Origin: Actinomycetota bacterium
GTDB taxonomy: Bacteria > Actinomycetota > Thermoleophilia > Gaiellales > Gaiellaceae
Direction of reading: 5' to 3'
Assembly (NCBI GenBank): GCA_005885245.1
Contig: VAWR01000002.1
Coordinates: 1-34,940 of the forward strand
Length of the DNA stretch: 34,940 nt
Below are positions 9,059 to 17,252 of the stretch, in pieces. The notes beneath the pieces were generated by a model. The model saw only the letters and a list, made by a program, of their open reading frames with translations. It was not told the origin of the DNA and did no database searches. Made by a program: the position numbers and the translations under genes. Position 1 is the first letter of the stretch; each line of letters opens with the position of its first letter.

Positions 9059-10797
9059 TATGGCGTCCGAACCTTCGATACCAGCTGTTGCTGGTGGAAG
9101 CCCGGATTCTCCCCCCCGGCATTGAAGGTCTCGACCGAGGCGGTGTAGGTAAAGCCGCCCCGTGAGTCGATCCCGAAGTAGTCGCCGATGAAGCTCGCGG
9201 AATTGCAGATGCAAGCGAACCGCGGAGAGGAGAGCTGCGGATCCCAGCTGTGCCCGGAGAGGCGGATGTTGTGACCGACCGGACGCAGCCTGGGGCGATA
9301 GAACTGGATTGCCGTGTCGATGCAGTAATTCGCGCGGCCGTACGGCGCCTGCGGATCGAAGACGAGTCCCGCCACAGTGGCCTCGAGTGTGTCTCGAACC
9401 GGACAGGCAAGCCGCCGGTCGTAGAAGGCGACCGCGACCGTCCCGTTGGGAGCGACGGCGAGATTGGGTTGCAGCGCATCGGTCTGCCCGTCGCCGTCGT
9501 TCACCTGGATCGCGCGCCCCCAGTGGCGGCCCCCGTCGTAGGAGGCACGCATGAAGATCGCTGTGTTGCCCGCCACCGCGTTCTCGTAGGCGACGTAGAG
9601 GGGATAGAAGCGTCCAACCTTGCGCGGGCCGACGATGAAGGCCTCGCCGAAGGCCGCCCGGAACGTCGTGTTCGCGTAGCCGTTCACCTGGTGGCGTACG
9701 ATCACGCGCCGCCGCGCCCAGGTGCGCCCGCCGCTCTTGGACGAGGTCAGCCACATGGTGAACGGTCCGTTCGATGGGCCGAAGCTCGACGTTGCGAGCC
9801 AGACTCGTCCGTCCGGGGCGACGCGCGGCAGCGAGCCGTTGTCGCCGATGCCGGCCGCATGCCCTAGGACCAGCCGCGGCCTCGACCAGTTGGCATGGGT
9901 GCCGTTGCGACGCGCCTGCGCGTAGGAGGTGTAGATCCGCAGGCTGAGGTCCGAGTTGCCGATCGCCCAGGAAACGTACACACGGCCGAAGTGCGCGCTG
10001 CGCGGGTTGGTGTCGATCGCGATCCACTGCTTGTCGAAGACCGAGGCGCCGTTGAACGGTGTGCTCGCGACCAGGTCGACACGCCCGCCGTGGACGACGT
10101 TCCACGCGTCTGCGGTCGCCGCGCCCCTTGGCCGGACCGCGATCCCGATTCCGGATCGCGGCAGTGTCGGATTGATGCTGCTCGAGACAAAGCCGTGCTG
10201 CCCATCTGGGGCATACGAGAACATGTACGGGAGCACGACGACGTAGAAATTGCCCCAGGGATCAAATGCGCCCGCAGGATCGGAGTTGTCGGTCCAGCCT
10301 TCGTAGCCGGGAACATGGCCGACCTGCGGCCAGGTGGCGCCACCGTCGAAGGACTCGAAGAAGCCGGCGAGATGGTTGTAGCCCTCGGCGTTCACGATCC
10401 ACTTGCTCACGCCGATCAGATGCCGTGCGTCGGCCGGGTCGACGTGGAGGTCCGACTCGGAGAAATCCTTCGCACGCAACGCCGGGTTGGTCACGTCCTG
10501 TGTCGCGTACGGGCCGATGTTCTCGCCTGTGGTCGCCGCGCCGGCGCACGGGATGGAGCCACCGTCCGGATACCCCTGACCGGGCAGGAGACTGCCCTGG
10601 TAGCTCACCTCCGGGGCATAACAGCTGACGCGTTGTGTGGTCGCGGTGACGCTCGTCACGCCACGTTGCGTGTAGCTCGCCGCAAACGCCGCGTCCGACT
10701 GGGAGCCTTGCGGCGGCGCTGCGTGCGCGACCGGAACGCAGACCCCCCCGCAGGCCGCGACGACCGCGGCGATGCGTCCTCTCACGGACATGAGCAT
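9058..10797 (-). CDS. secreted Asp-box (BNR/sialidase-like) beta-propeller protein
   Basis: This is a 579-residue exported protein. The N-terminus has a signal peptide (about 1-26, ending VAHA). Asp-box turns typical of sialidase-type propellers recur: SFDGGATW, SKSGGRTW and SYDGGRHW. I do not see the full catalytic set of a true sialidase (an Arg triad with FRIP), so it is better called Asp-box protein than sialidase. Phrases such as SESDLHVDPADARHLIGVSKW and SSFIGDYFGID-like SFIGDYFGID occur in poorly characterised secreted propellers. The ATG at 10797 or the one at 10791 both keep the signal peptide. It is divergent from the UDG-like gene by 9 bp and its stop is followed at once by a repeat element. 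Substrate unknown. Confidence 0.75.
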   Translation of the reverse strand: MLMSVRGRIAAVVAACGGVCVPVAHAAPPQGSQSDAAFAASYTQRGVTSVTATTQRVSCYAPEVSYQGSLLPGQGYPDGGSIPCAGAATTGENIGPYATQDVTNPALRAKDFSESDLHVDPADARHLIGVSKWIVNAEGYNHLAGFFESFDGGATWPQVGHVPGYEGWTDNSDPAGAFDPWGNFYVVVLPYMFSYAPDGQHGFVSSSINPTLPRSGIGIAVRPRGAATADAWNVVHGGRVDLVASTPFNGASVFDKQWIAIDTNPRSAHFGRVYVSWAIGNSDLSLRIYTSYAQARRNGTHANWSRPRLVLGHAAGIGDNGSLPRVAPDGRVWLATSSFGPSNGPFTMWLTSSKSGGRTWARRRVIVRHQVNGYANTTFRAAFGEAFIVGPRKVGRFYPLYVAYENAVAGNTAIFMRASYDGGRHWGRAIQVNDGDGQTDALQPNLAVAPNGTVAVAFYDRRLACPVRDTLEATVAGLVFDPQAPYGRANYCIDTAIQFYRPRLRPVGHNIRLSGHSWDPQLSSPRFACICNSASFIGDYFGIDSRGGFTYTASVETFNAGGENPGFHQQQLVSKVRTP

Positions 10798-10800
10798 AGT
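10795..10800 (+). promoter_or_regulatory. -10-like hexamer for the UDG-like gene
   Basis: CATAGT ends 6 nt before the GTG at 10807, the same spacing as the pyrF, guaB, nitroreductase and fabI cases. It lacks the first T of the consensus, so it is the weakest of the five. It overlaps the first codon of the divergent gene. Confidence 0.35.
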
Positions 10801-10806
10801 GACGCT

Positions 10807-11394
10807 GTGAATACGGAAAGGTTCGTGGCGCGACTCGCTTCGGCGCGGATCGGAGCGACGTTCAACTTCTACCGCGACGGCGAAGGGGCCGACGAACGCC
10901 GCCGCCGTTTGCGCGAGTACCTCGAAGAACGTGCTCGCGCCACCCTGCTCCTCGTCGGCGAAGCCGCCGGGTATCGCGGGGCGCGCGTCTCCGGAATTCC
11001 GTTCACCTCCGAACGCCAGCTCAGCGGGACCGGTCCAGCCGAGGCAACGGCGACGATTGTGCAGCGCGTCCTGCAGGAGCTCGAGCTCGAGGCCCTGTGT
11101 TGGAACGTGGTGCCGACCCACCCTGGCACCGAGACCTCGAACCGAGCACCGACGAAAGGGGAGGTGGCGGCCTCGCGGCCTTTTCTGGAGGAGCTGGCCG
11201 AGGGACGCCGTCTCATCGCCGTGGGCCGGCTTGCCGAGCGGGTTACGGGGGCACCTTACGTCCGCCATCCAGCCCATGGAGGCGGGGCCGAATTCAGGGC
11301 CGGGCTGCTAGCATTCGCCGCCGGCGGACGCCCTAGTCCGCTTTTTGTGCGCCCAAGCCAGGCTGAAGCCTGGCACGGGAGAAAAGTGAAATGA
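10807..11394 (+). CDS. uracil-DNA-glycosylase-superfamily protein
   Basis: The 195-residue protein resembles bacterial UDG-superfamily members. [23 protein letters not shown] (about residues 48-70) fits motif A of the superfamily, which positions the catalytic water or Asp. WNVVPTHP (about 98-105) fits the uracil-binding Asn region, and [16 protein letters not shown] (about 158-173) fits the motif B His loop. The expected role is excision of uracil or a damaged base from DNA, but substrate preference cannot be read from sequence. The last 25 or so residues lie beyond motif B and are encoded by what looks like the rplM promoter and leader, so this tail is probably unconserved. Its TGA overlaps the rplM ATG (ATGA). 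Confidence 0.7.
   Translation: MNTERFVARLASARIGATFNFYRDGEGADERRRRLREYLEERARATLLLVGEAAGYRGARVSGIPFTSERQLSGTGPAEATATIVQRVLQELELEALCWNVVPTHPGTETSNRAPTKGEVAASRPFLEELAEGRRLIAVGRLAERVTGAPYVRHPAHGGGAEFRAGLLAFAAGGRPSPLFVRPSQAEAWHGRKVK
11306..11314 (+). promoter_or_regulatory. extended -10 promoter of the rplM-rpsI operon
   Basis: TGC TAGCAT is an extended -10 inside the 3' end of the UDG-like gene. The surrounding GGCTGCTAGCATT is nearly the same as the guaB promoter GGCTGCTAGCGTT. It would give a leader of about 70 nt containing a GCCGCCGGCGG stretch and the hairpin at 11357-11374. Confidence 0.45.
11357..11374 (+). promoter_or_regulatory. leader hairpin before rplM
   Basis: GCCAGGCT and AGCCTGGC pair perfectly around GA (the real loop would be 4-6 nt). 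It ends 16 nt before the rplM start, just ahead of the Shine-Dalgarno-like GGGAGAAAA. L13 operons in other bacteria are autoregulated through the leader, so a similar role is possible, but no specific leader family was recognised. Confidence 0.4.
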
Positions 11395-11828
11395 AGACCT
11401 ACAACGCGAAACCGGGCGAGATCGCCCGCCACTGGTACGTCGTGGACGCCGACGGGCAGACGCTCGGCCGGCTTGCGACTCGTATCGCCGACACCCTCCG
11501 CGGCAAGGGCAAGCCTGAGTACACGCCGCACGTCGATACGGGCGACTTCGTCGTCGTCGTGAATGCGGAGAAGATCCGGGTGACGGGCAACAAGCTCGAC
11601 CAGAAGCGCTACTACCGCCATTCCGGCTACCCGGGCGGCCTGCGCAGCCGGACTCTCCGGGAGCAGCTCGAACGGCGGCCGGAAGAGGTGCTGCGCACGG
11701 CGGTCAAGGGGATGCTCCCGAAGAACCGCCTCGCCCGGCAGCAGATCACGAAGCTCAAGATCTACGCGGGGCCGGACCATCCGCACGGACCCCAAGCCCC
11801 GCAGCCGCTGAAGTGGGAGGAACGATGA
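11391..11828 (+). CDS. rplM: 50S ribosomal protein L13
   Basis: The 145-residue protein is a clear L13. Family blocks include [43 protein letters not shown] split over residues 37-63, [26 protein letters not shown] and [17 protein letters not shown]. It is an early-assembly protein that binds 23S rRNA. The start ATG is preceded by GGGAGAAAA. It overlaps the stop of the upstream gene by 4 nt, but an internal promoter suggests separate expression. The stop overlaps the rpsI ATG (ATGA), the usual coupled L13-S9 pair. Confidence 0.97.
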   Translation: MKTYNAKPGEIARHWYVVDADGQTLGRLATRIADTLRGKGKPEYTPHVDTGDFVVVVNAEKIRVTGNKLDQKRYYRHSGYPGGLRSRTLREQLERRPEEVLRTAVKGMLPKNRLARQQITKLKIYAGPDHPHGPQAPQPLKWEER

Positions 11829-12220
11829 ATCAGATCGCGCAGTACCGAGGAACCGGGAAGCGAAAGACGTCTGTCGCCCGGGTGATCCTCAGGCCCGGCG
11901 ACGGCCTGACCTGGTTCAACGGACGCACGATCGAGGACTACTTTCCGCGCGCCGCACATCGCACCGCTGCGCTCGCTCCGCTCCAGGTGGCCGGGGTCGA
12001 GGGGACGTTCGACATCCGCGTCCGCGTTCACGGTGGCGGACCCAGTGGCCAGGCCGGCGCCGTTCGCCACGGCATCGCCCGGGCGCTCGTCGAGGCGGAT
12101 CCCGAGCTCCGCTTGCCGCTCAAGCGAGCCGGCTTCCTCACGCGCGACGCCCGGATCGTGGAGCGCAAGAAAGCTGGTCTCCACAAGGCCCGCAAGGCGC
12201 CTCAGTTCAGTAAGCGCTAG
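11825..12220 (+). CDS. rpsI: 30S ribosomal protein S9
   Basis: The 131-residue protein is S9. It begins [14 protein letters not shown], has the [22 protein letters not shown] core, and ends in the basic [14 protein letters not shown] tail whose last Lys-Arg reaches the P-site tRNA. The ATG at 11825 (SD GGGAGGAAC just upstream) gives the family start; an in-frame GTG at 11813 is ignored. It is coupled to rplM by a 4-nt overlap. The stop codon TAG is part of a 13-bp hairpin that should end the operon. Confidence 0.97.
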   Translation: MNQIAQYRGTGKRKTSVARVILRPGDGLTWFNGRTIEDYFPRAAHRTAALAPLQVAGVEGTFDIRVRVHGGGPSGQAGAVRHGIARALVEADPELRLPLKRAGFLTRDARIVERKKAGLHKARKAPQFSKR

Positions 12221-12240
12221 AAGCTTCGCTTTTAGCGCTT
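12212..12240 (+). terminator. hairpin terminator overlapping the rpsI stop codon
   Basis: AAGCGCTAGAAGC (12212-12224), loop TTC and GCTTTTAGCGCTT (12228-12240) form a 13-bp stem with one G-U pair. The rpsI TAG at 12218-12220 lies within the left arm. The bases after it, GTTTGG, are mildly T-rich. Terminating ribosomes would cover the left arm. Confidence 0.7.
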
Positions 12241-12274
12241 GTTTGGTGTAGACCCGCGCTGCGCGCGGTCTAAC

Positions 12275-12302
12275 GGACGCGGGCGGCGCGACGCCCGCGT
12301 CC
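12275..12302. repeat. 10-bp inverted repeat between rpsI and glmM
   Basis: GGACGCGGGC and GCCCGCGTCC pair perfectly around an 8-nt loop. A further bulged hairpin (TAGACC...GGTCTA) lies at about 12249-12272. Together with the rpsI terminator, three hairpins fill the gap before glmM. Their role is unclear; they may be reserve terminators. Confidence 0.5.
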
Positions 12303-12335
12303 TCCTACGAGAAATGCCTAGGCCACTTCCTCACG

Positions 12336-12341
12336 TATCCT
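12336..12341 (+). promoter_or_regulatory. possible -10 box for glmM
   Basis: TATCCT ends 8 nt before the GTG at 12350 and no Shine-Dalgarno precedes that GTG, so a leaderless or near-leaderless transcript is possible. The support is weak. Confidence 0.3.
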
Positions 12342-12349
12342 CCGCCGCC

Positions 12350-13612
12350 GTGCCAAGACGCTACTTCGGGACGGACGGCGTGCGCGGGATCGTCGGGGAG
12401 GATCTGACGACCGACCTCGTCGAGCGCCTCGGCCGCGCCGCGACCGTCTGGTCGGGGCGCGGGCGTATCTTCGTCGGCCGCGACACTCGCGCCTCGGGTC
12501 TCGAGCTCGAGCAGGCACTCGCGCGCGGAATCGCCTCCGCAGGTGGAAATGCGGTCGTCGCAGGCGTGCTGCCGACGCCGGCGGTCGCGCTCCTCACTCT
12601 GGACCTCGGCTGCGTGATCACCGCGTCGCACAACCCGCCCGAATACAACGGCGTGAAGTTCTTCGACCGCGGCGGGCAGAAATTGTCCGACGCAGAGGAA
12701 GAGCAGATCGAAGCGCTGCTCGACTCCGCGCCGACGCGCGGCGGCGAGATCGACGAAGTTGGCGTTGCCACGGACAGCTACCTCGAGCACGTCGTCGAGC
12801 GCTTCGGCTCCGATCTCTCCGGCCTGAAGATTGGCGTCGACAGTGCAAACGGCGCGTACTCGGGTCTCGCACCCCAGGCGTTCGCGCAGCTAGGGGCCGA
12901 AGTGACGGCGCTCGGTGACGAGCCAAATGGGACGAACATCAACGTCGGCTGTGGTGCAACCGACCTGCGTCTGCTGCAACAGACGGTTGTCGATCGCGGG
13001 CTCGACCTCGGGGTTGCCTTCGATGGTGACGGCGATCGCATGCTTGCGGTCGACGGTCGGGGCGAGATGGTCGACGGCGACCAGATCCTCGCGGTGCTCG
13101 CGCTCGAGCGCAACGTCGACGTTGTGGCCGTCACGGTGATGGCGAACCTGGGGCTTCATCGCCTCATGGCGGAGCACGGCATTCGCGTGGTGACGACGGA
13201 TGTCGGCGATCGCTACGTCCTGGAGGCACTGCGTCGCGAGGGTGGGATCCTGGGCGGCGAGCAGTCCGGACATCTCATCTGGCTCGACGGTCACGTCACA
13301 GGTGACGGTCTCGTCGCCGCGCTGCTCCTCTGCGGTGCTCTCCACAGCCGGCCGCTCGCCGACGTGGCGGCGGTCATGCCCCGGTTCCCGCAGGCTCGGG
13401 AGAACGTTGCCGTCGCAGACCGGCGCTTGACTCCCGCGATCGAAGGCGAGGTGGAGCGAGTCAACGCCGAACTGGGGGACGAAGGGCGTGTGCTCGTCAG
13501 GCCGTCAGGAACCGAGCCGGTCGTCCGGGTTCTGGCGGAGGCCGAGGCTGCCCGGGACGCCGAGATCCTCTGTGCTAGGATCGCGGCTCTCGTTCGACGA
13601 GAGCTCGGCTGA
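12350..13612 (+). CDS. glmM: phosphoglucosamine mutase
   Basis: GlmM converts glucosamine-6-phosphate to glucosamine-1-phosphate on the route to UDP-GlcNAc. The 420-residue protein opens YFGTDGVRGIVGEDL and has the phosphoserine loop VITASHNPPEYNGVKFF, the metal-binding loop AFDGDGDRML, the sugar loop GGEQSGHLI and the C-terminal phosphate-binding RPSGTEPVVRVLAEA. It is a little shorter than the usual 445 or so residues, but no motif is missing. The GTG at 12350 gives the standard N-terminus; an in-frame ATG at 12314 would add 12 unconserved residues. It lies upstream of glmS, which acts one step earlier in the pathway. Confidence 0.93.
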   Translation: MPRRYFGTDGVRGIVGEDLTTDLVERLGRAATVWSGRGRIFVGRDTRASGLELEQALARGIASAGGNAVVAGVLPTPAVALLTLDLGCVITASHNPPEYNGVKFFDRGGQKLSDAEEEQIEALLDSAPTRGGEIDEVGVATDSYLEHVVERFGSDLSGLKIGVDSANGAYSGLAPQAFAQLGAEVTALGDEPNGTNINVGCGATDLRLLQQTVVDRGLDLGVAFDGDGDRMLAVDGRGEMVDGDQILAVLALERNVDVVAVTVMANLGLHRLMAEHGIRVVTTDVGDRYVLEALRREGGILGGEQSGHLIWLDGHVTGDGLVAALLLCGALHSRPLADVAAVMPRFPQARENVAVADRRLTPAIEGEVERVNAELGDEGRVLVRPSGTEPVVRVLAEAEAARDAEILCARIAALVRRELG

Positions 13613-13651
13613 CGTTTCCGACGAAGGGAACGAGCGCTCAGCCGGGCTTTT
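13602..13651 (+). terminator. long hairpin and T-run overlapping the glmM stop codon
   Basis: AGCTCGGCTGA (13602-13612, which includes the glmM TGA) pairs with TCAGCCGGGCT (13638-13648). A second stem, CGTTTCC with GGGAACG, stacks inside it around GACGAA. The stem runs into TTTT at 13648-13651. This is the most classical intrinsic terminator in the window, and like the rpsI one it uses the stop codon as part of its stem. The remainder up to glmS (13652-13731) shows nothing else recognisable. Confidence 0.7.
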
Positions 13652-13744
13652 GCCGTTTTCGGGAAGCTGTTTTCGGAAAGAGTCCGCGAATCTGCAGCGA
13701 TCCACCCTTGAGGTCCACGGGGCGGCAACTGAGAGGAGCTTCGG

Positions 13745-15574
13745 GTGTGCGGGATCATCGGATACGTCGGGGGTCGCGCCGCGAAGGATCTCCTTCTCGA
13801 CGGTCTGCAGCGGCTCGAGTACCGCGGCTATGACTCAGCGGGCCTCGCGCTTCGTGAAAACGGCGGTCTCGAATACGTCAGGGCGGTCGGCAACCTCCAG
13901 TTCCTGAGAGACGTCGCCGGACCGAACGGCTCGCGTTCGAACCACGGACTGGGACACACCCGCTGGGCCACGCACGGCGCCGTCAACGAGGAGAACGCCC
14001 ACCCGCTCACCGGTTGCGACGATGCGAGGCTCGCGATCGTGCTGAACGGCATCGTCGAGAACTACCGTGAGCTGAAGGAGTCGCTCGAGGCAGACGGTCA
14101 CCGCTTCAGCTCCGAAACCGACGCCGACGTCGTGGTCCACCTTGTCGAGCGCAATTACGACGGCGACCTCGTCGAGGCGGTCCGCGCCGCGTACGCGCAA
14201 CTCGAGGGTCACTTCGCCTTCGTCGTCATCCACCATGACCATCCCGGTCTGCTCGTGGGAGTACGTCGCCAGTGCCCGCTGGTCGTCGGCGTCGGTGACG
14301 GCGAGATGTTCCTGGCCTCGTCGATTGCGGCGTTCCTACGTGAGACGCGCAAGGTCCAGCTGATCGACGACGGCGAGGTGGTCGCGATCACGCCCGACGG
14401 CGCGCGCTTCTTCACCAAGGACGGTGAGATCGAGCACAAGGAGGTCGAGCCCATCGACTGGGACGACGAGAGCGCCGAGAAGGGCGGCTACGAGACCTTC
14501 ATGCTCAAGGAGATCTACGAGCAGCCCGAGGCAGTGCGCGAGACGATCGGCGATCGCGCCCGGCGCGGCAAGCTCGTGCTCGAAGGCATTGGCCTCAACG
14601 AGCTCGAGATCCAGAACCTGCGTCGAATCGTGATCGTCGCCTGCGGTACGGCTTACCACGCGGGCGTCGTCGGGCGCTACATCATCGAGGAGTGGGCGCG
14701 GCTTCCGGTCGAGCCGGACATCGCGAGCGAGTGGCGCTATCGGAATCCGGTGCTGTCGAAGGACACGCTCGTCATCGGGATCACGCAGTCCGGAGAGACG
14801 GCGGACACGATCGCCGCGATGCAGCTCGCGCGCGCGCAGGGCGCGCGGACGCTTGCGATCACGAACCAGCTCGGCACCCAGGTGACGCGCGAGGTCGACT
14901 CGGTTCTCTACACGCGCGCGGGGCTCGAGATCGGCGTCGCCGCGACGAAGACGTTCACCTCACAGGTCGCACTGCTGTCGCTGATCGCGCTCAAGCTCGC
15001 ACAGATACGTCGCACGCTGCCGGCCGACGAGATCGAGTTCATCCTCGAGGAGCTCTACGACCTGCCCGAGAAGATGGAGCAGTTCCTCGACGGCGACCAC
15101 CCGATCGAGGAGATCGCGGAGCGGCACTACAACAAGCCGTTCTTCCTCTACCTGGGGCGGCACATCGGACTTCCCGTCGCTCTCGAGGGCGCCCTGAAGC
15201 TGAAGGAGATCTCCTACATCCCGACCGAGGCCTACTCGGCCGGCGAGATGAAGCACGGGCCGATCGCGCTCCTCGACTCCGAGACGCCGGTCGTCTGCGT
15301 GGCGACCGATCAGCAGGTCGTCTACGAGAAGGTCGTGTCGAACATCCAGGAGGTACGCGCCCGTGGTGCGCAGGTGATCGCGATCGCAACGGACGGCAAC
15401 GAAGACGTCCAGCACCATGCGGACGACGTCATCTACGTGCCGAGGACGCCGGCCTTCCTGCAGGCCGTGCTCGCGGTGCTGCCGCTACAGCTTCTCGCCT
15501 ACCGCATCGCCCGCCTGCGCGGACTGAACGTCGATCAGCCGCGCAACCTGGCCAAGACGGTCACGGTCGAGTAG
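13745..15574 (+). CDS. glmS: glutamine--fructose-6-phosphate aminotransferase (isomerizing)
   Basis: GlmS makes glucosamine-6-phosphate from fructose-6-phosphate and glutamine, the entry to amino-sugar synthesis. The 609-residue length is standard. The start gives Met-Cys-Gly-Ile-Ile-Gly, exposing the N-terminal nucleophile Cys after Met removal. The class II amidotransferase covers about residues 1-220 (LQRLEYRGYDSAGLA, LGHTRWATHG). Two SIS domains follow: CGTAYHAGVVG and ITQSGETADTIAA in the first, and YLGRHIGLPVALEGALKLKE with SAGEMKHGPIALL in the second. It ends with NLAKTVTVE as in the family. The GTG start is preceded by GAGAGGAG, a strong Shine-Dalgarno unlike the leaderless genes nearby. 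No glmS ribozyme was recognised in the leader. Confidence 0.96.
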   Translation: MCGIIGYVGGRAAKDLLLDGLQRLEYRGYDSAGLALRENGGLEYVRAVGNLQFLRDVAGPNGSRSNHGLGHTRWATHGAVNEENAHPLTGCDDARLAIVLNGIVENYRELKESLEADGHRFSSETDADVVVHLVERNYDGDLVEAVRAAYAQLEGHFAFVVIHHDHPGLLVGVRRQCPLVVGVGDGEMFLASSIAAFLRETRKVQLIDDGEVVAITPDGARFFTKDGEIEHKEVEPIDWDDESAEKGGYETFMLKEIYEQPEAVRETIGDRARRGKLVLEGIGLNELEIQNLRRIVIVACGTAYHAGVVGRYIIEEWARLPVEPDIASEWRYRNPVLSKDTLVIGITQSGETADTIAAMQLARAQGARTLAITNQLGTQVTREVDSVLYTRAGLEIGVAATKTFTSQVALLSLIALKLAQIRRTLPADEIEFILEELYDLPEKMEQFLDGDHPIEEIAERHYNKPFFLYLGRHIGLPVALEGALKLKEISYIPTEAYSAGEMKHGPIALLDSETPVVCVATDQQVVYEKVVSNIQEVRARGAQVIAIATDGNEDVQHHADDVIYVPRTPAFLQAVLAVLPLQLLAYRIARLRGLNVDQPRNLAKTVTVE

Positions 15575-15579
15575 CGCCG

Positions 15580-16371
15580 TCAGGTGGTCGAGGCGTCGCC
15601 GGGCCGCGGCTCGAGCACGCCGGTCTCGGGTGGGCCTACGGGCTCAGGCCGCGGCGGGCGCAGATACAGGAAGTCGTACGCGAGCGCTGCCAGCGCGCCG
15701 CCGGCGAAGGGTCCGGCGTACCAGACCCACGCGTTCGACCACGTCCGCGAGAGGAGCTCGGGCCCGAAGGCCCGCGCCGGGTTCACCGCAGCGCCGGTCA
15801 GCGGGCCGCCCATCAGGATGTCGAGCGTGATCGTGAGCCCGATCGCGAGTCCGGCGATGGACTTGAACGAACCGCCTGGATCGGCGGCAGTCGCGAAGAC
15901 CACCCAGACCAGGAAGAACGTCAGGACGAGCTCGATGACGAGTCCCTGCCAGTGGTCGACGCCGCTGCCGAGAGCCGGCGTGCCGAGATGCGTCAGCCGT
16001 CGGGCTTCCGGGGCGTAGAGCCAGCGCAGGAGGGCGGCGGCAGCGGTGGCGGCCGCGAACTGCATGCTCCAGTAGACGACGGCCAGGGACGGCGCTATCC
16101 GGCGCGTGACGAAGAAGCCGAGCGTGACCGCTGGATTGAAGTGACCGCCCGAGATGTGTCCGACAGCGGACACCATCACGGCGATCGCGAGGCCGTGTGC
16201 AAGCGCGACGCCGACGAGCGTCAGGCCTCCGAGGTAGTCCTGCGCCTGTGGCCCGTTGATCGCCGGTGCCAACACCTTCCCGAGCGTGAGAATCGAGCCC
16301 GCACCGACGAAGACGAGCGTGAAGGTGCCGACGAACTCGGCGAAGCCGCGCCTCAGCGGATCGTAGTCCAT
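15580..16371 (-). CDS. aquaporin / MIP-family channel
   Basis: This 263-residue integral membrane protein has about six hydrophobic segments. Both hallmark NPA boxes are present: GGHFNPAVTLGFF in the first half and GAAVNPARAFGPEL in the second. The residue after the second NPAR is Ala, whereas glycerol facilitators usually have Asp there, so water or another small neutral solute is favoured over glycerol; this is inference. The start is the ATG at 16371, giving a short cytoplasmic N-terminus ahead of FAEFVGTFTLVFVGAGS. It is convergent with glmS with 5 bp between stop codons and no visible terminator. The upstream minus-strand neighbour is a STAS-domain gene 33 bp away. Confidence 0.92.
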   Translation of the reverse strand: MDYDPLRRGFAEFVGTFTLVFVGAGSILTLGKVLAPAINGPQAQDYLGGLTLVGVALAHGLAIAVMVSAVGHISGGHFNPAVTLGFFVTRRIAPSLAVVYWSMQFAAATAAAALLRWLYAPEARRLTHLGTPALGSGVDHWQGLVIELVLTFFLVWVVFATAADPGGSFKSIAGLAIGLTITLDILMGGPLTGAAVNPARAFGPELLSRTWSNAWVWYAGPFAGGALAALAYDFLYLRPPRPEPVGPPETGVLEPRPGDASTT

Positions 16372-16404
16372 CCGGCAGGAAAGTACGGGGAGAGTCGGAC
16401 GGAC

Positions 16405-16794
16405 CTACGCAGCCTTGCTCGGCCGTCGGGCCGCCTGACCCGCTCGGGCCGCGCGGAGCCCGTCGTCGAGCGAGCTGAAGCTCGCGAAGGCGCGTCCGAG
16501 CTGTGTCAGCTCGAGAATCTGATGCACCTGCGCGTATTCGTCCTTCGGCAGGACGAGGGCGAAACCGAGGCCTGCCTGCTCGGCCCGCTGTCGTGCCCCC
16601 AGGAGGACGCCGAGGGTGGTCGAGTCGATGAAGGTGGCGTCACGAAGGTCGACCACGATCCGCAGCCCCTCTTCGAGGAGCACGGTCAACTCGTTCTCGA
16701 GCCGCTCCGAGGAGTAGGCGTCGTGCTCTCCGACGAGAGCGACGACGGCAGCCGGAGGGTCCCGCCTAGCTAGGGTGACGGAGATCGGCGCCAT
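16405..16794 (-). CDS. STAS-domain protein, anti-sigma-factor-antagonist type
   Basis: The 129-residue protein is one STAS domain. VVALVGEHDAYSSERLENELTVLL split over about residues 17-40 leads to VVDLRDATFIDSTTLGVLLGA, where the Ser of IDST is the usual phosphorylation site of SpoIIAA/RsbV-like proteins. By family, such proteins bind an anti-sigma kinase and release a sigma factor when unphosphorylated; no kinase or sigma gene lies nearby. The basic tail GQAARRPSKAA is low complexity. The ATG at 16794 is chosen because the domain begins 4 residues later; the open frame further upstream runs through the next gene and is ignored. Confidence 0.8.
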   Translation of the reverse strand: MAPISVTLARRDPPAAVVALVGEHDAYSSERLENELTVLLEEGLRIVVDLRDATFIDSTTLGVLLGARQRAEQAGLGFALVLPKDEYAQVHQILELTQLGRAFASFSSLDDGLRAARAGQAARRPSKAA

Positions 16795-16841
16795 GGCTTG
16801 CTCAGCGGTATAACGCCGGAAGGGCCGAAAGGGATGCGGGC

Positions 16842-17252
16842 TCAGTCTTCGGGCTCTCGCCGGAGTCGTTTCGTCCGCGACCGGCGTCGCTTCTCGTCGA
16901 GACGACGCTCGCGGGCCGCCGCGGTGGGCTTCGTGGGGACTCTGCGCCGCTCGACCTTCAGCGCCTGCCGGAGCTGCTCCACCAAGCGCTCCACTGCCAG
17001 CTCTCGGTTTCGGGCCTGACTGCGCTCGTCCTGGGCGACCGCGCGCAGCACCGGACCCGAGCGCGCGACGACCCGCCGCTTCTGCGTCTCCGTGAGCGCC
17101 GTCGACGATTCGACGTCGAAGACAGCCTCCACCCGCGTCTCGGACTTCTGGGCATGTTGACCGCCGGGGCCGCTCGAGCGAGAGAACCTGAGCTCGATCT
17201 CCGCGGCGGGCAGAACGACAGAACGCGTTACCCGAATAGACTCGCCGTCCAT
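16842..17252 (-). CDS. arfB: ArfB-like alternative peptidyl-tRNA hydrolase
   Basis: The 136-residue protein carries the GGQ motif of class I release factors in FSRSSGPGGQHAQKSETRVE (about residues 25-44). It lacks a codon-recognition domain and ends in a long Lys/Arg-rich tail (RRLDEKRRRSRTKRLRREPED). This is the plan of ArfB/YaeJ, which enters the empty mRNA channel of stalled ribosomes with its basic tail and hydrolyses the peptidyl-tRNA. The ATG at 17252 gives the standard N-terminus. That ATG overlaps the ATG of the divergent HAD gene: the four bases CATG at 17250-17253 carry both start codons. CAGAAT 7 nt upstream on this strand is a possible -10 inside the HAD gene. Confidence 0.88.
   Translation of the reverse strand: MDGESIRVTRSVVLPAAEIELRFSRSSGPGGQHAQKSETRVEAVFDVESSTALTETQKRRVVARSGPVLRAVAQDERSQARNRELAVERLVEQLRQALKVERRRVPTKPTAAARERRLDEKRRRSRTKRLRREPED

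Noticed and set aside
9893-11394. Long plus-strand reading frame through the sialidase-like gene joined to the UDG-like gene
   Set aside because: The upstream part is Arg/Ala-rich and antisense to a protein with signal peptide and Asp boxes; the UDG-like similarity begins only at 10807.
13652-13744. glmS ribozyme in the glmS leader
   Set aside because: The leader is short and does not contain the conserved core sequences; a normal Shine-Dalgarno (GAGAGGAG) precedes the GTG.
14692-16773. A 693-residue plus-strand protein over glmS 3' half and the aquaporin gene
   Set aside because: Composition is Arg/Gly/Asp-rich shadow of glmS and antisense to aquaporin and STAS genes; no domain is recognisable.
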